Shown in pieces: positions 53,414-62,552 of a stretch of DNA of 64,000 nucleotides; position 1 is the stretch's first letter, and the number at the start of each line of letters is the position of its first letter. The translations under genes were made by a program, and so were the position numbers. Source of the stretch: Streptomyces albidoflavus (GTDB taxonomy: Bacteria; Actinomycetota; Actinomycetes; Streptomycetales; Streptomycetaceae); the NCBI RefSeq assembly GCF_000719955.1, contig NZ_JOII01000019.1, forward strand, positions 1 to 64,000. The letters are read 5' to 3'. Under the pieces are notes generated by a model. It saw nothing but the letters and a program-made list of their open reading frames with translations. It was not told the origin of the DNA and did no database searches.

Positions 53414-53932
53414 TTACCTGTCGAGCGTCATGGGCCTGGCCGGGGCTCCTTCGTCCAGCAGCGTGCACAGCAGTTCGGCGAGTCTGGTCGGATACACCGT
53501 CTCATGCGTCCTGGTCAGCTCCTCGCTCGACCACCACCGCGCACCTGCGACGGTACGTCGCTCCAGCTCGGTGAGCGCGGTGGGCCCCGTCACACTGCTC
53601 CGGGTGCGCGCCAGGTAGTACCGCTCGTCCTGGTCCCAGCGGCGTCCGGCGAAGGTGAAGGAGCAGACGCGCCGCCACAGCTCGGGACCGAGGGTGATGT
53701 CGCTGATCCCGGTCTCCTCGGCGAGTTCCCGGCGGGCAGCCTCCTCGTGGGTCTCGTCGCCCTCCAGGCCGCCGCCGGGCGTGAACCACCAGTCCGTCCC
53801 GGGGTCGTCCGGCTCGTGGCCGTGGAGCAGCAGCACCCGTTCGGCGGGATCCAGCAGGACGACCCGGGCGACGCGGCGCAGCGGCCCCGCGCCAGGCTCC
53901 GGCGCCCCGTGAACGTCCAGGTCACGCGCCAC
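53414..53932 (-). CDS. NUDIX hydrolase
   Basis: A 172-residue NUDIX enzyme hydrolysing a nucleoside diphosphate linked to another group. The NUDIX box is at 54-76, with its REL and EETGI parts at 68-76. The GTG at 53932 lies inside the end of sipZ (11-base overlap), so the two are coupled. A mutT-like gene after sipZ is known from Streptomyces lividans. Substrate not predictable. Confidence 0.9.
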   Translation of the reverse strand: MARDLDVHGAPEPGAGPLRRVARVVLLDPAERVLLLHGHEPDDPGTDWWFTPGGGLEGDETHEEAARRELAEETGISDITLGPELWRRVCSFTFAGRRWDQDERYYLARTRSSVTGPTALTELERRTVAGARWWSSEELTRTHETVYPTRLAELLCTLLDEGAPARPMTLDR

Positions 53933-54698
53933 GTACGCGCTCCGTACGCCGCTGCCGCGCGGCGCGGCCGAACCGCGCCGCCACCGGCCCGTACGCCGCG
54001 CCGCCCAGGATCAGTACGGCGCCCCCGACGACCGCCGCGACGACGGCCTTGAGCGGGCCGGGCTCGGAGATCCCGCCGGGCAGCCCGGCGAACCCGTCGG
54101 GGCGGGCCAGCATTCCGTCCATCGGCCAGGCGACGGCGTCGACCCGCGCCACGACGGCGTCCCGGGGCACGGCGCCCCGGCCGACCTCCTGGAGGTGGGC
54201 GGTGGAGTCGAGCGAACCCGCGCGCTCGTCGCCCAGCAGGAACAGGCGCCCTTCCGGGACGGTGGTGCGGGGGATGCCGGCGACCGAGGCGGGGGTGTCG
54301 GCCGGGAGGTAGGACTCGTCGACGGGCTTGCCGTTCACCGTGAGCCGCCCCGAGGTGCAGCAGGCGACCTCGTCGCCGCCGACGGCCACGACGCGCTTGA
54401 CCATGGGCAGGTCGCCCCACTCCGCCTCGTTGAAGACGACCACGTCGCCGCGGCGTACCTCCGCGCCGTCGATGCGCTGGGCGAGCACCCGGTCACCGGC
54501 GTTGATCGTGGGCGCCATGGAGCCGGTGGGGACGGCGTAGGGCTGGTACAGCAGCGCTCCCCAGGCGAAGCCGCCGAGGAAGAGCACACAGCCGAGGGCC
54601 ACGGCCACGCCCGACAGGATTCTGCCGAGCCGGCCGTGGCCCTCACGCGTACCGTCCGTCCGGTCGGTACGGTCCTCCGCACTTCGTGTCGTGCTCAT
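53922..54698 (-). CDS. sipZ: Type I signal peptidase SipZ
   Basis: A 258-residue signal peptidase. Ser60 in PTGSMAPT and Lys101 in MVKRVVAVGGD form the Ser/Lys dyad. One N-terminal membrane anchor (about 27-50) is joined by a C-terminal hydrophobic segment near 218-238. GDERAGSLDS replaces the usual GDNR motif. The S. lividans cluster has the same fourth gene with a separate promoter, consistent with the 87-base gap upstream. Confidence 0.9.
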   Translation of the reverse strand: MSTTRSAEDRTDRTDGTREGHGRLGRILSGVAVALGCVLFLGGFAWGALLYQPYAVPTGSMAPTINAGDRVLAQRIDGAEVRRGDVVVFNEAEWGDLPMVKRVVAVGGDEVACCTSGRLTVNGKPVDESYLPADTPASVAGIPRTTVPEGRLFLLGDERAGSLDSTAHLQEVGRGAVPRDAVVARVDAVAWPMDGMLARPDGFAGLPGGISEPGPLKAVVAAVVGGAVLILGGAAYGPVAARFGRAARQRRTERVRGA

Positions 54699-54785
54699 CC
54701 CAGCCCGTCCCCACCTCGGAGAATTGGTCTTCCCGCCGTCCCGACAGGCGTCGGGGGGCGGGAAGCGGCGATCTGGGACGGCACC

Positions 54786-55694
54786 CTACCCGTCGGTCCG
54801 GCGGGCGGTAACCCGTCGCCGCCACAGGACCAGCGGCACGGCGCCGGCCAGCCCCAGGACGCCCGGGGTGGCGCCGAGTGCGGCGTTCAGGCCGGGCTGG
54901 TCGAAGGTCTCCGGCACCGGCAGCGTCGACCAGCGCGTGGGCGGCCAGGCGACGACGATGGCGCGCCCGACGACCTCGTCGGCCGGGACCATGCCGGCGT
55001 TCTTGTCGTTCTGGTGGTACCGGGAGTCGAGCGACGACTGACGGTGGTCACCCATGACCCAGAATTTACCGTCGGGCACCTTCACCTTGAACGTGCCGCC
55101 GCCTTCGTCGGGACTGCACGGGGTGTTGCCCGGGAAAACGTACGGCTCGTCGAGCGCCTTGCCGTTGACCTTCAGCGGCCCCGTGCCGTTGCACTCGACC
55201 GTGTCGCCCGGGACGCCGATGACCCGCTTGATCAGATCCTTCTCCTCCGAGGAGGGCATCAGGCCGATGAAGCTGAGGAAGCGCTGGACCGAGTTGGGCT
55301 CGGTGACGGGCTCGTTGGCCAGCCAGCCGTCCGGGTCGTGGAAAACGATCACCTCGCCGCGCTCCGGCTCACCGCCGAACCACGGGGTGAGCTTGTCCAC
55401 CAGGACTCGGTCGCCCTTCTGGAGGGCGTTCTGCATCGACTCCGAAGGGATCGAGAACGCCTGGACCAGGAACGTCTTGATCAGCAGCGCCAGTCCCAGC
55501 GCGATGACGATCAGGAACGGGATCTCCAGCCAGAAGGGGATGCGCCTCTTCCCCTTACGCCGCCCGTCGTCGGGGCCGTCGTCCGGACCGGCTCCGCCGG
55601 ACCCGTCGGCGTACTCGGCCGGTTCGTCCTCGGGGCGTCCGGAACCACCCTCGGGCTCGCGTCCGGATCGTGCGCCCACCGCCACATCCCCCAC
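54786..55694 (-). CDS. sipY: Type I signal peptidase SipY
   Basis: A 302-residue signal peptidase with Ser86 (SIPSESMQ) and Lys156 (LIKRVIGVPGD), plus GDHRQSSLDSRYH. The first 50 residues are hydrophilic; the membrane anchor is at about 56-76, and a C-terminal hydrophobic segment is near 280-295. With the ATG at 55694 it overlaps sipX by 140 bases, which is unusually long. A later start would still keep the catalytic domain. Confidence 0.88.
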   Translation of the reverse strand: MGDVAVGARSGREPEGGSGRPEDEPAEYADGSGGAGPDDGPDDGRRKGKRRIPFWLEIPFLIVIALGLALLIKTFLVQAFSIPSESMQNALQKGDRVLVDKLTPWFGGEPERGEVIVFHDPDGWLANEPVTEPNSVQRFLSFIGLMPSSEEKDLIKRVIGVPGDTVECNGTGPLKVNGKALDEPYVFPGNTPCSPDEGGGTFKVKVPDGKFWVMGDHRQSSLDSRYHQNDKNAGMVPADEVVGRAIVVAWPPTRWSTLPVPETFDQPGLNAALGATPGVLGLAGAVPLVLWRRRVTARRTDG

Positions 55695-56661
55695 ATCGAC
55701 TCCTCACTGTGTGCCGCTGTCCGCGCCTCGTCCGGCGCAGGACCACCACTCCCATAACGAGCGGGAGTTCCGCAGGGGTCGGGAGGGGGACCGTTCTGTT
55801 CAGATCCTGGGACGCCACCTTATGCGACGCCCCGTCGGCCGCCGTCGATGCGCCGGGCGCGTCGGGGACCGCCGCGTACGTCTCGCGGGCCTCCAGGCCC
55901 CGCCAGTGCCCCGCCGGCCACGCTATGGCCACGGCGCGGCCCACCACGTGGTCGTCGGGCACCGTGCCGCCGTACCCCTCGGCGCGGTGGTAGCGGGAGT
56001 CGGCGGAGTTCTCCCGGTGGTCGCCGAGCACGAAGTACCGGTCCTCGGGGACGCGCACGGTGAAGCGGAGCGACGAGGGCTTGTTGCCGGGGTGGAGGTA
56101 GGGCTCGGTCAGGGGCGTGCCGTTGACGGTGATCCGGTCGTCGCGGTCGCAGCAGACCACGGTGTCGCCGCCGACCGCGACGACCCGCTTGATCAGGTTG
56201 CGCTGGTCGTCGGCGGGCAGCAGGCCGATCGCAGCGAGCCCCCGTTTCACCTGGGCGGTGACGGCGGAGTCGTCGGGGGCGGCCGGGGCCGGCTCGCCGT
56301 GGAGCCAGTCGGCCGGGTCCTCGAAGACGATGACGTCGCCGCGCTGGGGCCGGGAGCCGAAGTGGGGGGTCAGTTTGTCGACGACGACGCGGTCGCCGAT
56401 CCGGATGGTCTGCTCCATCGATCCGGAGGGGATCACGAACGCCTGGATGAGGAAGGTCTTCAGGAAGAGCGCGATCCCGACGGCGACAACGATCATCAGG
56501 GGTATCTCGCGGAGCGCGGAGCGGCGCCTGCGGCGGCGCACCTTGCGGGCGAGCTTGCGCCGTTCGGCGCGGCCGGTAGGGGGCGGCGCCGCGGCGTACC
56601 CGTTACCGCGCTGCGCGGCGTCCGCGCCGGAGCGGCCGCGGGGCTTTCCCCGCCTACCCAT
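55555..56661 (-). CDS. sipX: Type I signal peptidase SipX
   Basis: A 368-residue signal peptidase with Ser81 (IPSGSMEQ), Lys158 (LIKRVVAVGGD) and GDHRENSADSRYH. An Arg-rich N-terminus (RRKLARKVRRRRRR) precedes the anchor at about 52-72. The catalytic domain ends near 290. The last 50 residues are Arg/Gly-rich and overlap sipY in another frame, so the natural stop may have been lost or sipY may start later. It overlaps sipW by eight bases. Confidence 0.88.
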   Translation of the reverse strand: MGRRGKPRGRSGADAAQRGNGYAAAPPPTGRAERRKLARKVRRRRRRSALREIPLMIVVAVGIALFLKTFLIQAFVIPSGSMEQTIRIGDRVVVDKLTPHFGSRPQRGDVIVFEDPADWLHGEPAPAAPDDSAVTAQVKRGLAAIGLLPADDQRNLIKRVVAVGGDTVVCCDRDDRITVNGTPLTEPYLHPGNKPSSLRFTVRVPEDRYFVLGDHRENSADSRYHRAEGYGGTVPDDHVVGRAVAIAWPAGHWRGLEARETYAAVPDAPGASTAADGASHKVASQDLNRTVPLPTPAELPLVMGVVVLRRTRRGQRHTVRSRCGGCGGGRTIRTRARGWFRTPRGRTGRVRRRVRRSRSGRRPRRRAA

Positions 56662-57349
56662 GGCGGCCCCGGTCCGGCAGCTGGGCGAGCGTGCCGGAGT
56701 GGCCGACGGAGGACCAGCGGGAGAAGGGCCAGCCGACCCACTCCGCCCGCCCCAGCACCTGCTCGACGGGGAGCATGCCGCCTCCGGGTGAGCCCAGCCG
56801 GTCGCGGGAGTCGCTGGAGTCGCTGCGGTGGTCGCCCAGGAGGAAGAGACGGTCCGTGGGCACGACGACGTCGAAGGGGACCGAGGAGGCGCCGTCGCCG
56901 GGGTACAGGTAGGGCTCGTCGACCACGGTGCCGTTGACGGCGAGGCGGCCCTTAGCATCGCAGCAGACGACGCGGTCACCGCCGGTCCCCACCACGCGCT
57001 TCACGAAGTCGCCGTCGCCGAAGTACTCGGTCCCGTCGAAGACGACGACGTCCCCCCGGCGCGGCTCGCCGCCGAAGCGGTAGGCCAGCTTGTTGACCAG
57101 AATCCGGTCCCCGACGCGCAGCTCCGGCTCCATCGACCTGCTCGGGATCTGGAACGGCTGGAGGACGAACGCACTGAAGAGCAGGACGAGAACCACGCAG
57201 GCGCCGAGTCCCAGGGTGAACCGGCCGCCCGGGAGGCGGGACAGAAGCGAGGAGCGCGACCCCTCCTCCGCCCCGGAATCCGCAGGGTTGTCCCCTGGTC
57301 CGGTGGTGGAGGAGCGGTCGCGCTCCTGGTGCTGTGCTTCGGTGTCCAT
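56654..57349 (-). CDS. sipW: Type I signal peptidase SipW
   Basis: A 231-residue signal peptidase with Ser72 (IPSRSMEP), Lys117 (FVKRVVGTGGD) and GDHRSDSSDSRDR. A single N-terminal anchor lies at about 45-65, and unlike the other three there is no C-terminal hydrophobic segment. It is the first of four tandem signal peptidases downstream of rplS, an arrangement known from Streptomyces. Confidence 0.9.
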   Translation of the reverse strand: MDTEAQHQERDRSSTTGPGDNPADSGAEEGSRSSLLSRLPGGRFTLGLGACVVLVLLFSAFVLQPFQIPSRSMEPELRVGDRILVNKLAYRFGGEPRRGDVVVFDGTEYFGDGDFVKRVVGTGGDRVVCCDAKGRLAVNGTVVDEPYLYPGDGASSVPFDVVVPTDRLFLLGDHRSDSSDSRDRLGSPGGGMLPVEQVLGRAEWVGWPFSRWSSVGHSGTLAQLPDRGRHG

Positions 57350-57464
57350 CGGTGCCAGATGTTATCCGGCTCCGCGGCGGACACGAACAGGCAAGCGATA
57401 CTTGACCTGTTCCTGGGCCGAGGCCCGGCGCGGCTCAGCGCACCGGGGCCGTCGCCCATCGGGC

Positions 57465-57815
57465 TCAGTTGTCGCGCTTCTCCTTGATCTTCGCGGCCTT
57501 GCCGCGCAGCTCACGGAGGTAGTACAGCTTCGCGCGGCGGACGTCACCACGGGTGACCAGCTCGATCTTCTCCACGATGGGGGTGTGCACCGGGAAGGTG
57601 CGCTCCACGCCCACGGAGAAGGAGACCTTGCGGACCGTGAAGGTCTCGCGCACGCCGGAGCCCTGGCGGCGGATGACGACGCCCTTGAACTGCTGCACAC
57701 GGGAGCGGTTGCCCTCGATGACGCGGACGTGCACGTTGACCGTGTCGCCGGGACGGAAGGCGGGGACGTCGGTACGCAGCGACGCGGCGTCGACGGAGTC
57801 GAGCAGGTGGGACAT
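57465..57815 (-). CDS. rplS: 50S ribosomal protein L19
   Basis: A 116-residue L19. [41 protein letters not shown] core and [28 protein letters not shown] match throughout. The ATG at 57815 gives [13 protein letters not shown], the actinobacterial start, with GAGGAAGC upstream. Confidence 0.97.
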   Translation of the reverse strand: MSHLLDSVDAASLRTDVPAFRPGDTVNVHVRVIEGNRSRVQQFKGVVIRRQGSGVRETFTVRKVSFSVGVERTFPVHTPIVEKIELVTRGDVRRAKLYYLRELRGKAAKIKEKRDN

Positions 57816-57947
57816 GATGTCTGCTTCCTCGCTGATGCCACAGGTCATCAACGGAACATGAGAGGGATGTGCGAGTGCTGCCGCGTCCCGGAGCGCCGTC
57901 GGTCCCCCTGTGGCAGGGGCGAACGCTCGTGGACGTACAACAGCGGG

Positions 57948-58769
57948 CTATTCTTCCACGGCTTCGGGCCCGCGCCCAAATCGTCCGTCCGGACCCTGCT
58001 GCCAGCCCAGGGAGGCGAGGAGCGAGCGGTCCTTCTTGTCGAGCGTGGCGGGGTCGCAGCGCTCGATGAGGTCGGGGCGGTTGCGGGCGGTGCGGCGGAA
58101 CGCCTCGTCGCGGCGCCACCGCGCGATCTTCCCGTGGTGGCCGCTGAGCAGCACCTCCGGGATGTCGCGGCCGCGCCAGGACGGCGGCTTGGTGTAGACG
58201 GGGCCTTCGAGCAGGTCCGCCATGGCACCGGGCGCGAAGGAGTCGTCGCGGTGCGACTCGGCGTTGCCGAGGACGCCGGGCAGCAGCCGGGCGACCGCCT
58301 CGGTGATGACCAGCACGGCGGCCTCGCCTCCGGCCAGTACGTAGTCGCCGATGGAGACCTCGTGGACGGGTATCCGCGAGGCGTACTCGTCCATCACGCG
58401 CCGGTCGATGCCCTCGTAACGGGCGGGGGTGAAGATCAGCCAGGGGCTGGCGGAGAGTTCGACCGCCAGTTCCTGGGTGAAGGGCCGGCCGCTGGGCGTC
58501 GGGACGACCAGGGCGGGGCTGTGCGCACCGGCCTCGTACCCGTCGGCGAGGACCTGGTCGAGCGCCTCGCCCCACGGCTCGGTCTTCATGACCATGCCGG
58601 GGCCCCCGCCGTAGGGGGTGTCGTCGACCGTGTTGTGGCGGTCGTAGGTCCAGTCGCGCAGGTCGTGGACGCGGACGTCGAGGACGCCGCGGTGCCGGGC
58701 CTTGCCGACCAGGGAGACGTTCAGCGGGTCGAGGTACTCGGGGAAGATCGTGACGGCGTCGAGACGCAT
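57948..58769 (-). CDS. trmD: tRNA (guanine-37-N1)-methyltransferase
   Basis: A 273-residue SPOUT-fold methyltransferase that modifies G37 to prevent frameshifting. RLDAVTIFPEYLDPL at the start, YGGGPGMVMKTEPW, RYEGIDRRVMDEY and SIGDYVLAGGE (the trefoil-knot SAM site) are all present. The ATG overlaps the rimM stop by one base. Confidence 0.97.
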   Translation of the reverse strand: MRLDAVTIFPEYLDPLNVSLVGKARHRGVLDVRVHDLRDWTYDRHNTVDDTPYGGGPGMVMKTEPWGEALDQVLADGYEAGAHSPALVVPTPSGRPFTQELAVELSASPWLIFTPARYEGIDRRVMDEYASRIPVHEVSIGDYVLAGGEAAVLVITEAVARLLPGVLGNAESHRDDSFAPGAMADLLEGPVYTKPPSWRGRDIPEVLLSGHHGKIARWRRDEAFRRTARNRPDLIERCDPATLDKKDRSLLASLGWQQGPDGRFGRGPEAVEE

Positions 58770-59383
58770 CAGCGCGCCTCTCCTGCCTGGTCGGGCGCCC
58801 CGTCGGCACCGTCGTCCGGGGCCCCGTCGCCCGCCTCGTCCTGCTCCGCGTCGCGGGCGGAGGCGACGACGGCGCGGTCGTCGATGAGGCCCGGCGGCGG
58901 GGTGATGACGGCGCGCTGCTCGTCCAGGTCGATCTCGGCGACGATCTCGGCGACGAACGGGATCATGACCTCGCTGCCGTCGGGCCGCTCGACGATGAAG
59001 AGGTCCTGGGAGGGCAGGTGGGAGATCTCCGTGATGCGCCCCACCTCGACGCCGTCCTCGGTGACCACGTCGAGGTCCATGAGCTGGTGGTCGTAGAACT
59101 CCTCGGGGTCGTCCGGGAGCTCCTCGGGGTCGACCTCGGCGATGAGGAGGGTGTTGCGCAGCGCCTCGGCTCCCGTACGGTCGCTCACCCCGGCGAAGCG
59201 CAGCAGCAGCCGTCCGCTGTGCACCCGCCCCGTCTCGATGGTCAGCGGGCCGGTCCCGGGGGGATCGGTGGCGAGTACGGCGCCGGGCCCGAGGCGGACC
59301 TCCGGCTCATCGGTGCGCACCTCGACGGTGACCTCGCCCTTGATTCCGTGGGCACGGCCGATCCGTGCGACTACCAACTGCAC
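58769..59383 (-). CDS. rimM: 16S rRNA processing protein RimM
   Basis: A 204-residue maturation factor for the 30S head. The N-terminal RimM domain begins [20 protein letters not shown], and the PRC-barrel contains [15 protein letters not shown] through [14 protein letters not shown]. The last 35 residues are an acidic tail with DGADGAPD words. GTG start at 59383. It is coupled to trmD by a TGATG overlap. Confidence 0.96.
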   Translation of the reverse strand: MQLVVARIGRAHGIKGEVTVEVRTDEPEVRLGPGAVLATDPPGTGPLTIETGRVHSGRLLLRFAGVSDRTGAEALRNTLLIAEVDPEELPDDPEEFYDHQLMDLDVVTEDGVEVGRITEISHLPSQDLFIVERPDGSEVMIPFVAEIVAEIDLDEQRAVITPPPGLIDDRAVVASARDAEQDEAGDGAPDDGADGAPDQAGEAR

Positions 59384-59480
59384 CTGTGCTGCTCCTGGTC
59401 GTTCGTCGTTCGATGAGGAGGATCGGGAACGGGCCCGAGCTTCCCGCGCCGCGGGGACGGGCTCGGGCCCGGAACGGAGC

Positions 59481-59515
59481 GGGGGCCGGAAGCGTACCTA
59501 CCGCTTCCGGCCCCC
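59481..59515. terminator. Hairpin between khpA and rimM
   Basis: GGGGGCCGGAAGCG (59481-59494) pairs with CGCTTCCGGCCCCC (59502-59515) around a seven-base loop. It probably attenuates readthrough from rpsP-khpA into rimM-trmD. Confidence 0.8.
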
Positions 59516-59546
59516 GGCCCTGTGTCCTGCGAGAGCCCCGGAGGGC

Positions 59547-59783
59547 TCAGACCTGGTCCACGTCGACGAGGTCGACGCGGATGCCACGGCCACCGATGGC
59601 TCCCACGACGGTGCGCAGGGAGCGAGCGGTACGGCCGTTACGGCCGATGACCTTGCCGAGGTCGTCGGGGTGGACCCGGACCTCCAGCACGCGCCCGCGG
59701 CGCAGGTTGCGCTCGGCGACCTGGACATCGTCAGGGTTGTCGACGATGCCCTTCACGAGGTGCTCGAGAGCCTCCTCGAGCAT
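59547..59783 (-). CDS. khpA: KH-domain RNA-binding protein
   Basis: A 78-residue single KH domain with the GxxG loop in VIGRNGRTARSL (45-56). It matches KhpA/YlqC proteins that follow rpsP in most Gram-positive bacteria and bind RNA with KhpB. It starts two bases after the rpsP stop. Confidence 0.94.
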   Translation of the reverse strand: MLEEALEHLVKGIVDNPDDVQVAERNLRRGRVLEVRVHPDDLGKVIGRNGRTARSLRTVVGAIGGRGIRVDLVDVDQV

Positions 59784-59785
59784 GC

Positions 59786-60220
59786 TCAGGCCTCGGTCGA
59801 CTCGGCGGCCGGGGCCTCAGCCTCGTCCGCCTTCTTGTCGGCCTTCTTCTTCTGGGTGATGGCCTCGCCCTTCGGGCCGCCCTCGATGTCCTTGGTGAGC
59901 TGGTCGAACAGCGCACGCTTGTCGGCCTTCGGCTCCGGCTGGAGCAGCGGCGCGGGGGCGGGAAGGCCCTTGTGCGCCTGCCAGTCACCGGTGAGCTTCA
60001 GGATCGCGAGAACCGGCTCGGTCGGCTGGGCGCCGACGGAGAGCCAGTAACGGGCGCGCTCCGAGTCGACCTCGATGCGGGAGGGGTTCTGCACCGGGTG
60101 GTACAGGCCGATCTCCTCGATCGCACGGCCGTCACGGCGGGTGCGGGAGTCGGCGACGATGATGCGGTAGTGAGGCGAACGGATCTTGCCCAGACGCTTC
60201 AGCTTGATCTTGACTGCCAC
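59786..60220 (-). CDS. rpsP: 30S ribosomal protein S16
   Basis: A 144-residue S16. [20 protein letters not shown] and the [15 protein letters not shown] segment are canonical. The core is about 85 residues; the remaining Lys/Ala/Glu-rich tail is usual for Streptomyces. The GTG at 60220 starts VAVKIKL. Confidence 0.97.
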   Translation of the reverse strand: MAVKIKLKRLGKIRSPHYRIIVADSRTRRDGRAIEEIGLYHPVQNPSRIEVDSERARYWLSVGAQPTEPVLAILKLTGDWQAHKGLPAPAPLLQPEPKADKRALFDQLTKDIEGGPKGEAITQKKKADKKADEAEAPAAESTEA

Positions 60221-60457
60221 GGGAGTGGTGTCTCCTGGTCTTGACGAGGTGGGCACAACGGGATGCCACGTGGGGTTGCGGTACTCGGGGTGCCCGATGG
60301 ACGCGTCAGCCGGAGGAGAGAGGGGTCCTGTGCGACTGTCGAGTACAGCTTGCCATTCTGCCATACGGGGCGGGCCCGTCCTCCCACGCCCGTGACCGCC
60401 GTCGGCCGGCCCCGCCCCGGCACCCTCAGGCCGGGGGCTCGGGCCGCGCCGAGGCGG

Positions 60458-61099
60458 TCACCCGGCGACGGCGACCGCCTCGGGGATACGGAAGGGCTTG
60501 CCGCAGCCGCCGCACATGATGGGGGCCTGGGCGAGGACGGAGGGGACGACGCGGACGTTGCGTCCGCAGTCGCAGACGGCCTTGACGCGGACGCCGCCGC
60601 CGGAGGAGCCGTGGCGGGCGGCCGGGCCGCGGAAACTGCGCGCGGTGTCGCCCGCGGTGGCCACCGAGTGGGCCTTGAGGGCGCGGTGGAGGCGGTCGGC
60701 GGTCTGGCGGTAGCGCCGCTTGGCCTCCGGGTTGAGCCCGACCAGGGAGAAGCCGCTGCTGGGGTGCGGCTCCTCGGGGTGGTCCAGGCCGAGCTCCTCG
60801 GCGACGGCGAGGAATCTGCGGTTGTGATACCGGCCGGCCCGTGAGGTGTCGCGAATGCCACGGGCTGCGGCGATGCCATGGACTGCTTCATGGAGCAGTC
60901 GCTCGAAGGAGAGCTCGGCGCCGCAGGCGGACGAGGACTCTCCGATCAGGGACTCGGGCGCGGCAAGATCTGGCAGCTCGGGGTGGTACCGCTGAATGTC
61001 GGCCCACGCCTGTGCCAGCTCTGCGGCGAGAACAGGTGGTGTCGTGCTCACGTCGTGCCCAACGAGCAGAAGCCGCTCCGTGTTCCTATTCCGGGCCAT
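60458..61099 (-). CDS. SprT-like putative zinc metalloprotein
   Basis: A 213-residue protein. A zincin motif HEAVH (70-74) with a further His in SRAGRYHNRRFLAVAEELGL gives the SprT-like layout. The C-terminus has two Cys pairs (CDCGRN and CGGCGKPF) that look like a zinc ribbon. SprT proteins act on DNA- or RNA-associated proteins, but this actinobacterial group is uncharacterised. The ATG at 61099 lacks a good ribosome site, and GTGs a few codons later are alternatives. Its upstream region contains an AT-rich AAATATTTTG. Confidence 0.8.
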   Translation of the reverse strand: MARNRNTERLLLVGHDVSTTPPVLAAELAQAWADIQRYHPELPDLAAPESLIGESSSACGAELSFERLLHEAVHGIAAARGIRDTSRAGRYHNRRFLAVAEELGLDHPEEPHPSSGFSLVGLNPEAKRRYRQTADRLHRALKAHSVATAGDTARSFRGPAARHGSSGGGVRVKAVCDCGRNVRVVPSVLAQAPIMCGGCGKPFRIPEAVAVAG

Positions 61100-61700
61100 C
61101 CCAAATATTTTGCACGTACCCGTCAGTTGCCGCTGATGCGTCGTGAGGACAGCGAGTGCGCCGAACTGCACAGAAGTCGCTCAGCCGGTCACAACCCCGT
61201 ACGTATCCCCGGGTACGCCGCCTCCTGTAGCCCGGCCTGTCGGATCGGCTCCCCCGGTCCGCCACCGGTGGCGCTCGGGGGCGCGGGGCGGCTTCGGGGC
61301 GCGTGCGGGGCAGGGGTCGTGCGGCTCGCGGTCGACGGTACCGGGCGGCCTCGCGCCGCCCCGCACCGGGCCCTGCGGCGGGGCGGACCGGGCCGCGTAC
61401 GCCGGGCCGTCCCCGGCGCGCGGCCGTACAGCCACGGACGGATGTACAGCTCTTCGGCGGCCCGCGTGAACCGGTGCGGGGCGGTCCCGTCCGCACTGCG
61501 TCGCAGGCAGGAGGGGGCGCGGCGGCCGCAGGGGCGGCCAGGTGGTGCGGGGGCGCGCGAGGGGAGCACGCAAGCACGGGGGCGGCGTCCACTGGACGCG
61601 GGGCCGCGGGCGTCGTTCCCTGGCATACGGGGGCACGAGCACGGCACCGGGGGCGGAACACGGACAGGCCACAACCTCTCGGCAGATGGGGGCTCATGCG
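61100..61700. other. 601-base divergent gap without a recognised gene
   Basis: The left end is locally AT-rich (AAATATTTTGCACGTA near 61104-61119 on the plus strand) and probably contains the SprT-like gene's promoter. The rest is GC-rich with no frame showing coding bias or a domain. None of the repeat cores is present. The methyltransferase promoter should lie near its right end. Confidence 0.4.
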
Positions 61701-62552
61701 ATGACTTCGACGCTGGTGCGGCGGCACGGATCGCGGCACGAGACCGACCCGGCGCGACTGCGGGCGGCGGCCCGGGCGCGGGACTGGACGGAGATCCAGG
61801 AACGGATGCTCGTCCCGCTCCAGGAGGCGGTCTACGCCCGGGTCGGGCTGGGACCGGGCGCGCGGGTCCTGGAACTGGGGTGCGGCGCGGGGCTGGGGCT
61901 GCTGCTCGCGGCGGGGCGCGGCGCCTCGGTGGCCGGGGCGGAGACGGAGCGGCCGGAACTGCTCGCGTACGCGGAGCGGCGGCTGCGGAGCACGGTGGGC
62001 GCCCCGTCGGGCGGCGGCCCCGTACTGGGGGACGAGGCGTGGGGCGCGGCGGGGCTGGGCGCGGGGCATTCGCTCGTGGTGTCGTTCCGGCCGCTGGGCT
62101 GCACGGCCGGCGACGGGGCGGCACTCGGGTCACAGCTGGCGCGGGCGCTGGACGGGGCGCGGCGCGGTACGCAGGTGGTGCTCACGGGGTGGGGGCCGCC
62201 CGAGCGGTGCGCGGCCTCGGGCGTGCTGCGGGCTGCGCAGCGGCTGGCGGAGCCTGTGGCGGGACCGGGCGCCGGACGTTCGGCGGGGCGTGACGACCTG
62301 GAGGACGTCGCGAGTGCGGCGGGGCTGCGGCTGGAGGGGTCGGGGCGGGTGAGCTGCCCGTTCGGCTACCCGGACCAGGAGAGCGCGGTGCGCGGCCTGC
62401 TGTCGACGGGGCTGCTGGACGCGGCCCTCGCGGCCACGGACACGGCGCGGGTGGCGAAAGAACTCGGCGAGGCGCTTCATCCGTACACGGGTTCCGACGG
62501 GAGCGTCTGGTTGCCGAACGTGTTCCGGTATCTGGTGGCGCGGTCGGTGTGA
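61701..62552 (+). CDS. Class I SAM-dependent methyltransferase
   Basis: A 283-residue protein. Motif I VLELGCGAGLG (56-66) binds SAM, followed by SVAGAETER (motif II-like) and LVVSFRPLGC at the motif IV position. TDTARVAKELGEALHPYTGSDG ends the domain, and VFRYLVARSV is the C-terminus. The acceptor is unknown. The ATG at 61701 follows GGGGGCTC. It is a stable neighbour of ftsH in Streptomyces as I recall it. Confidence 0.85.
   Translation: MTSTLVRRHGSRHETDPARLRAAARARDWTEIQERMLVPLQEAVYARVGLGPGARVLELGCGAGLGLLLAAGRGASVAGAETERPELLAYAERRLRSTVGAPSGGGPVLGDEAWGAAGLGAGHSLVVSFRPLGCTAGDGAALGSQLARALDGARRGTQVVLTGWGPPERCAASGVLRAAQRLAEPVAGPGAGRSAGRDDLEDVASAAGLRLEGSGRVSCPFGYPDQESAVRGLLSTGLLDAALAATDTARVAKELGEALHPYTGSDGSVWLPNVFRYLVARSV

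Noticed and set aside
61100..61700. Several plus- and minus-strand frames in the gap before the methyltransferase
   Set aside because: Products are Arg/Pro/Gly-rich in all frames, without domain or ribosome site.
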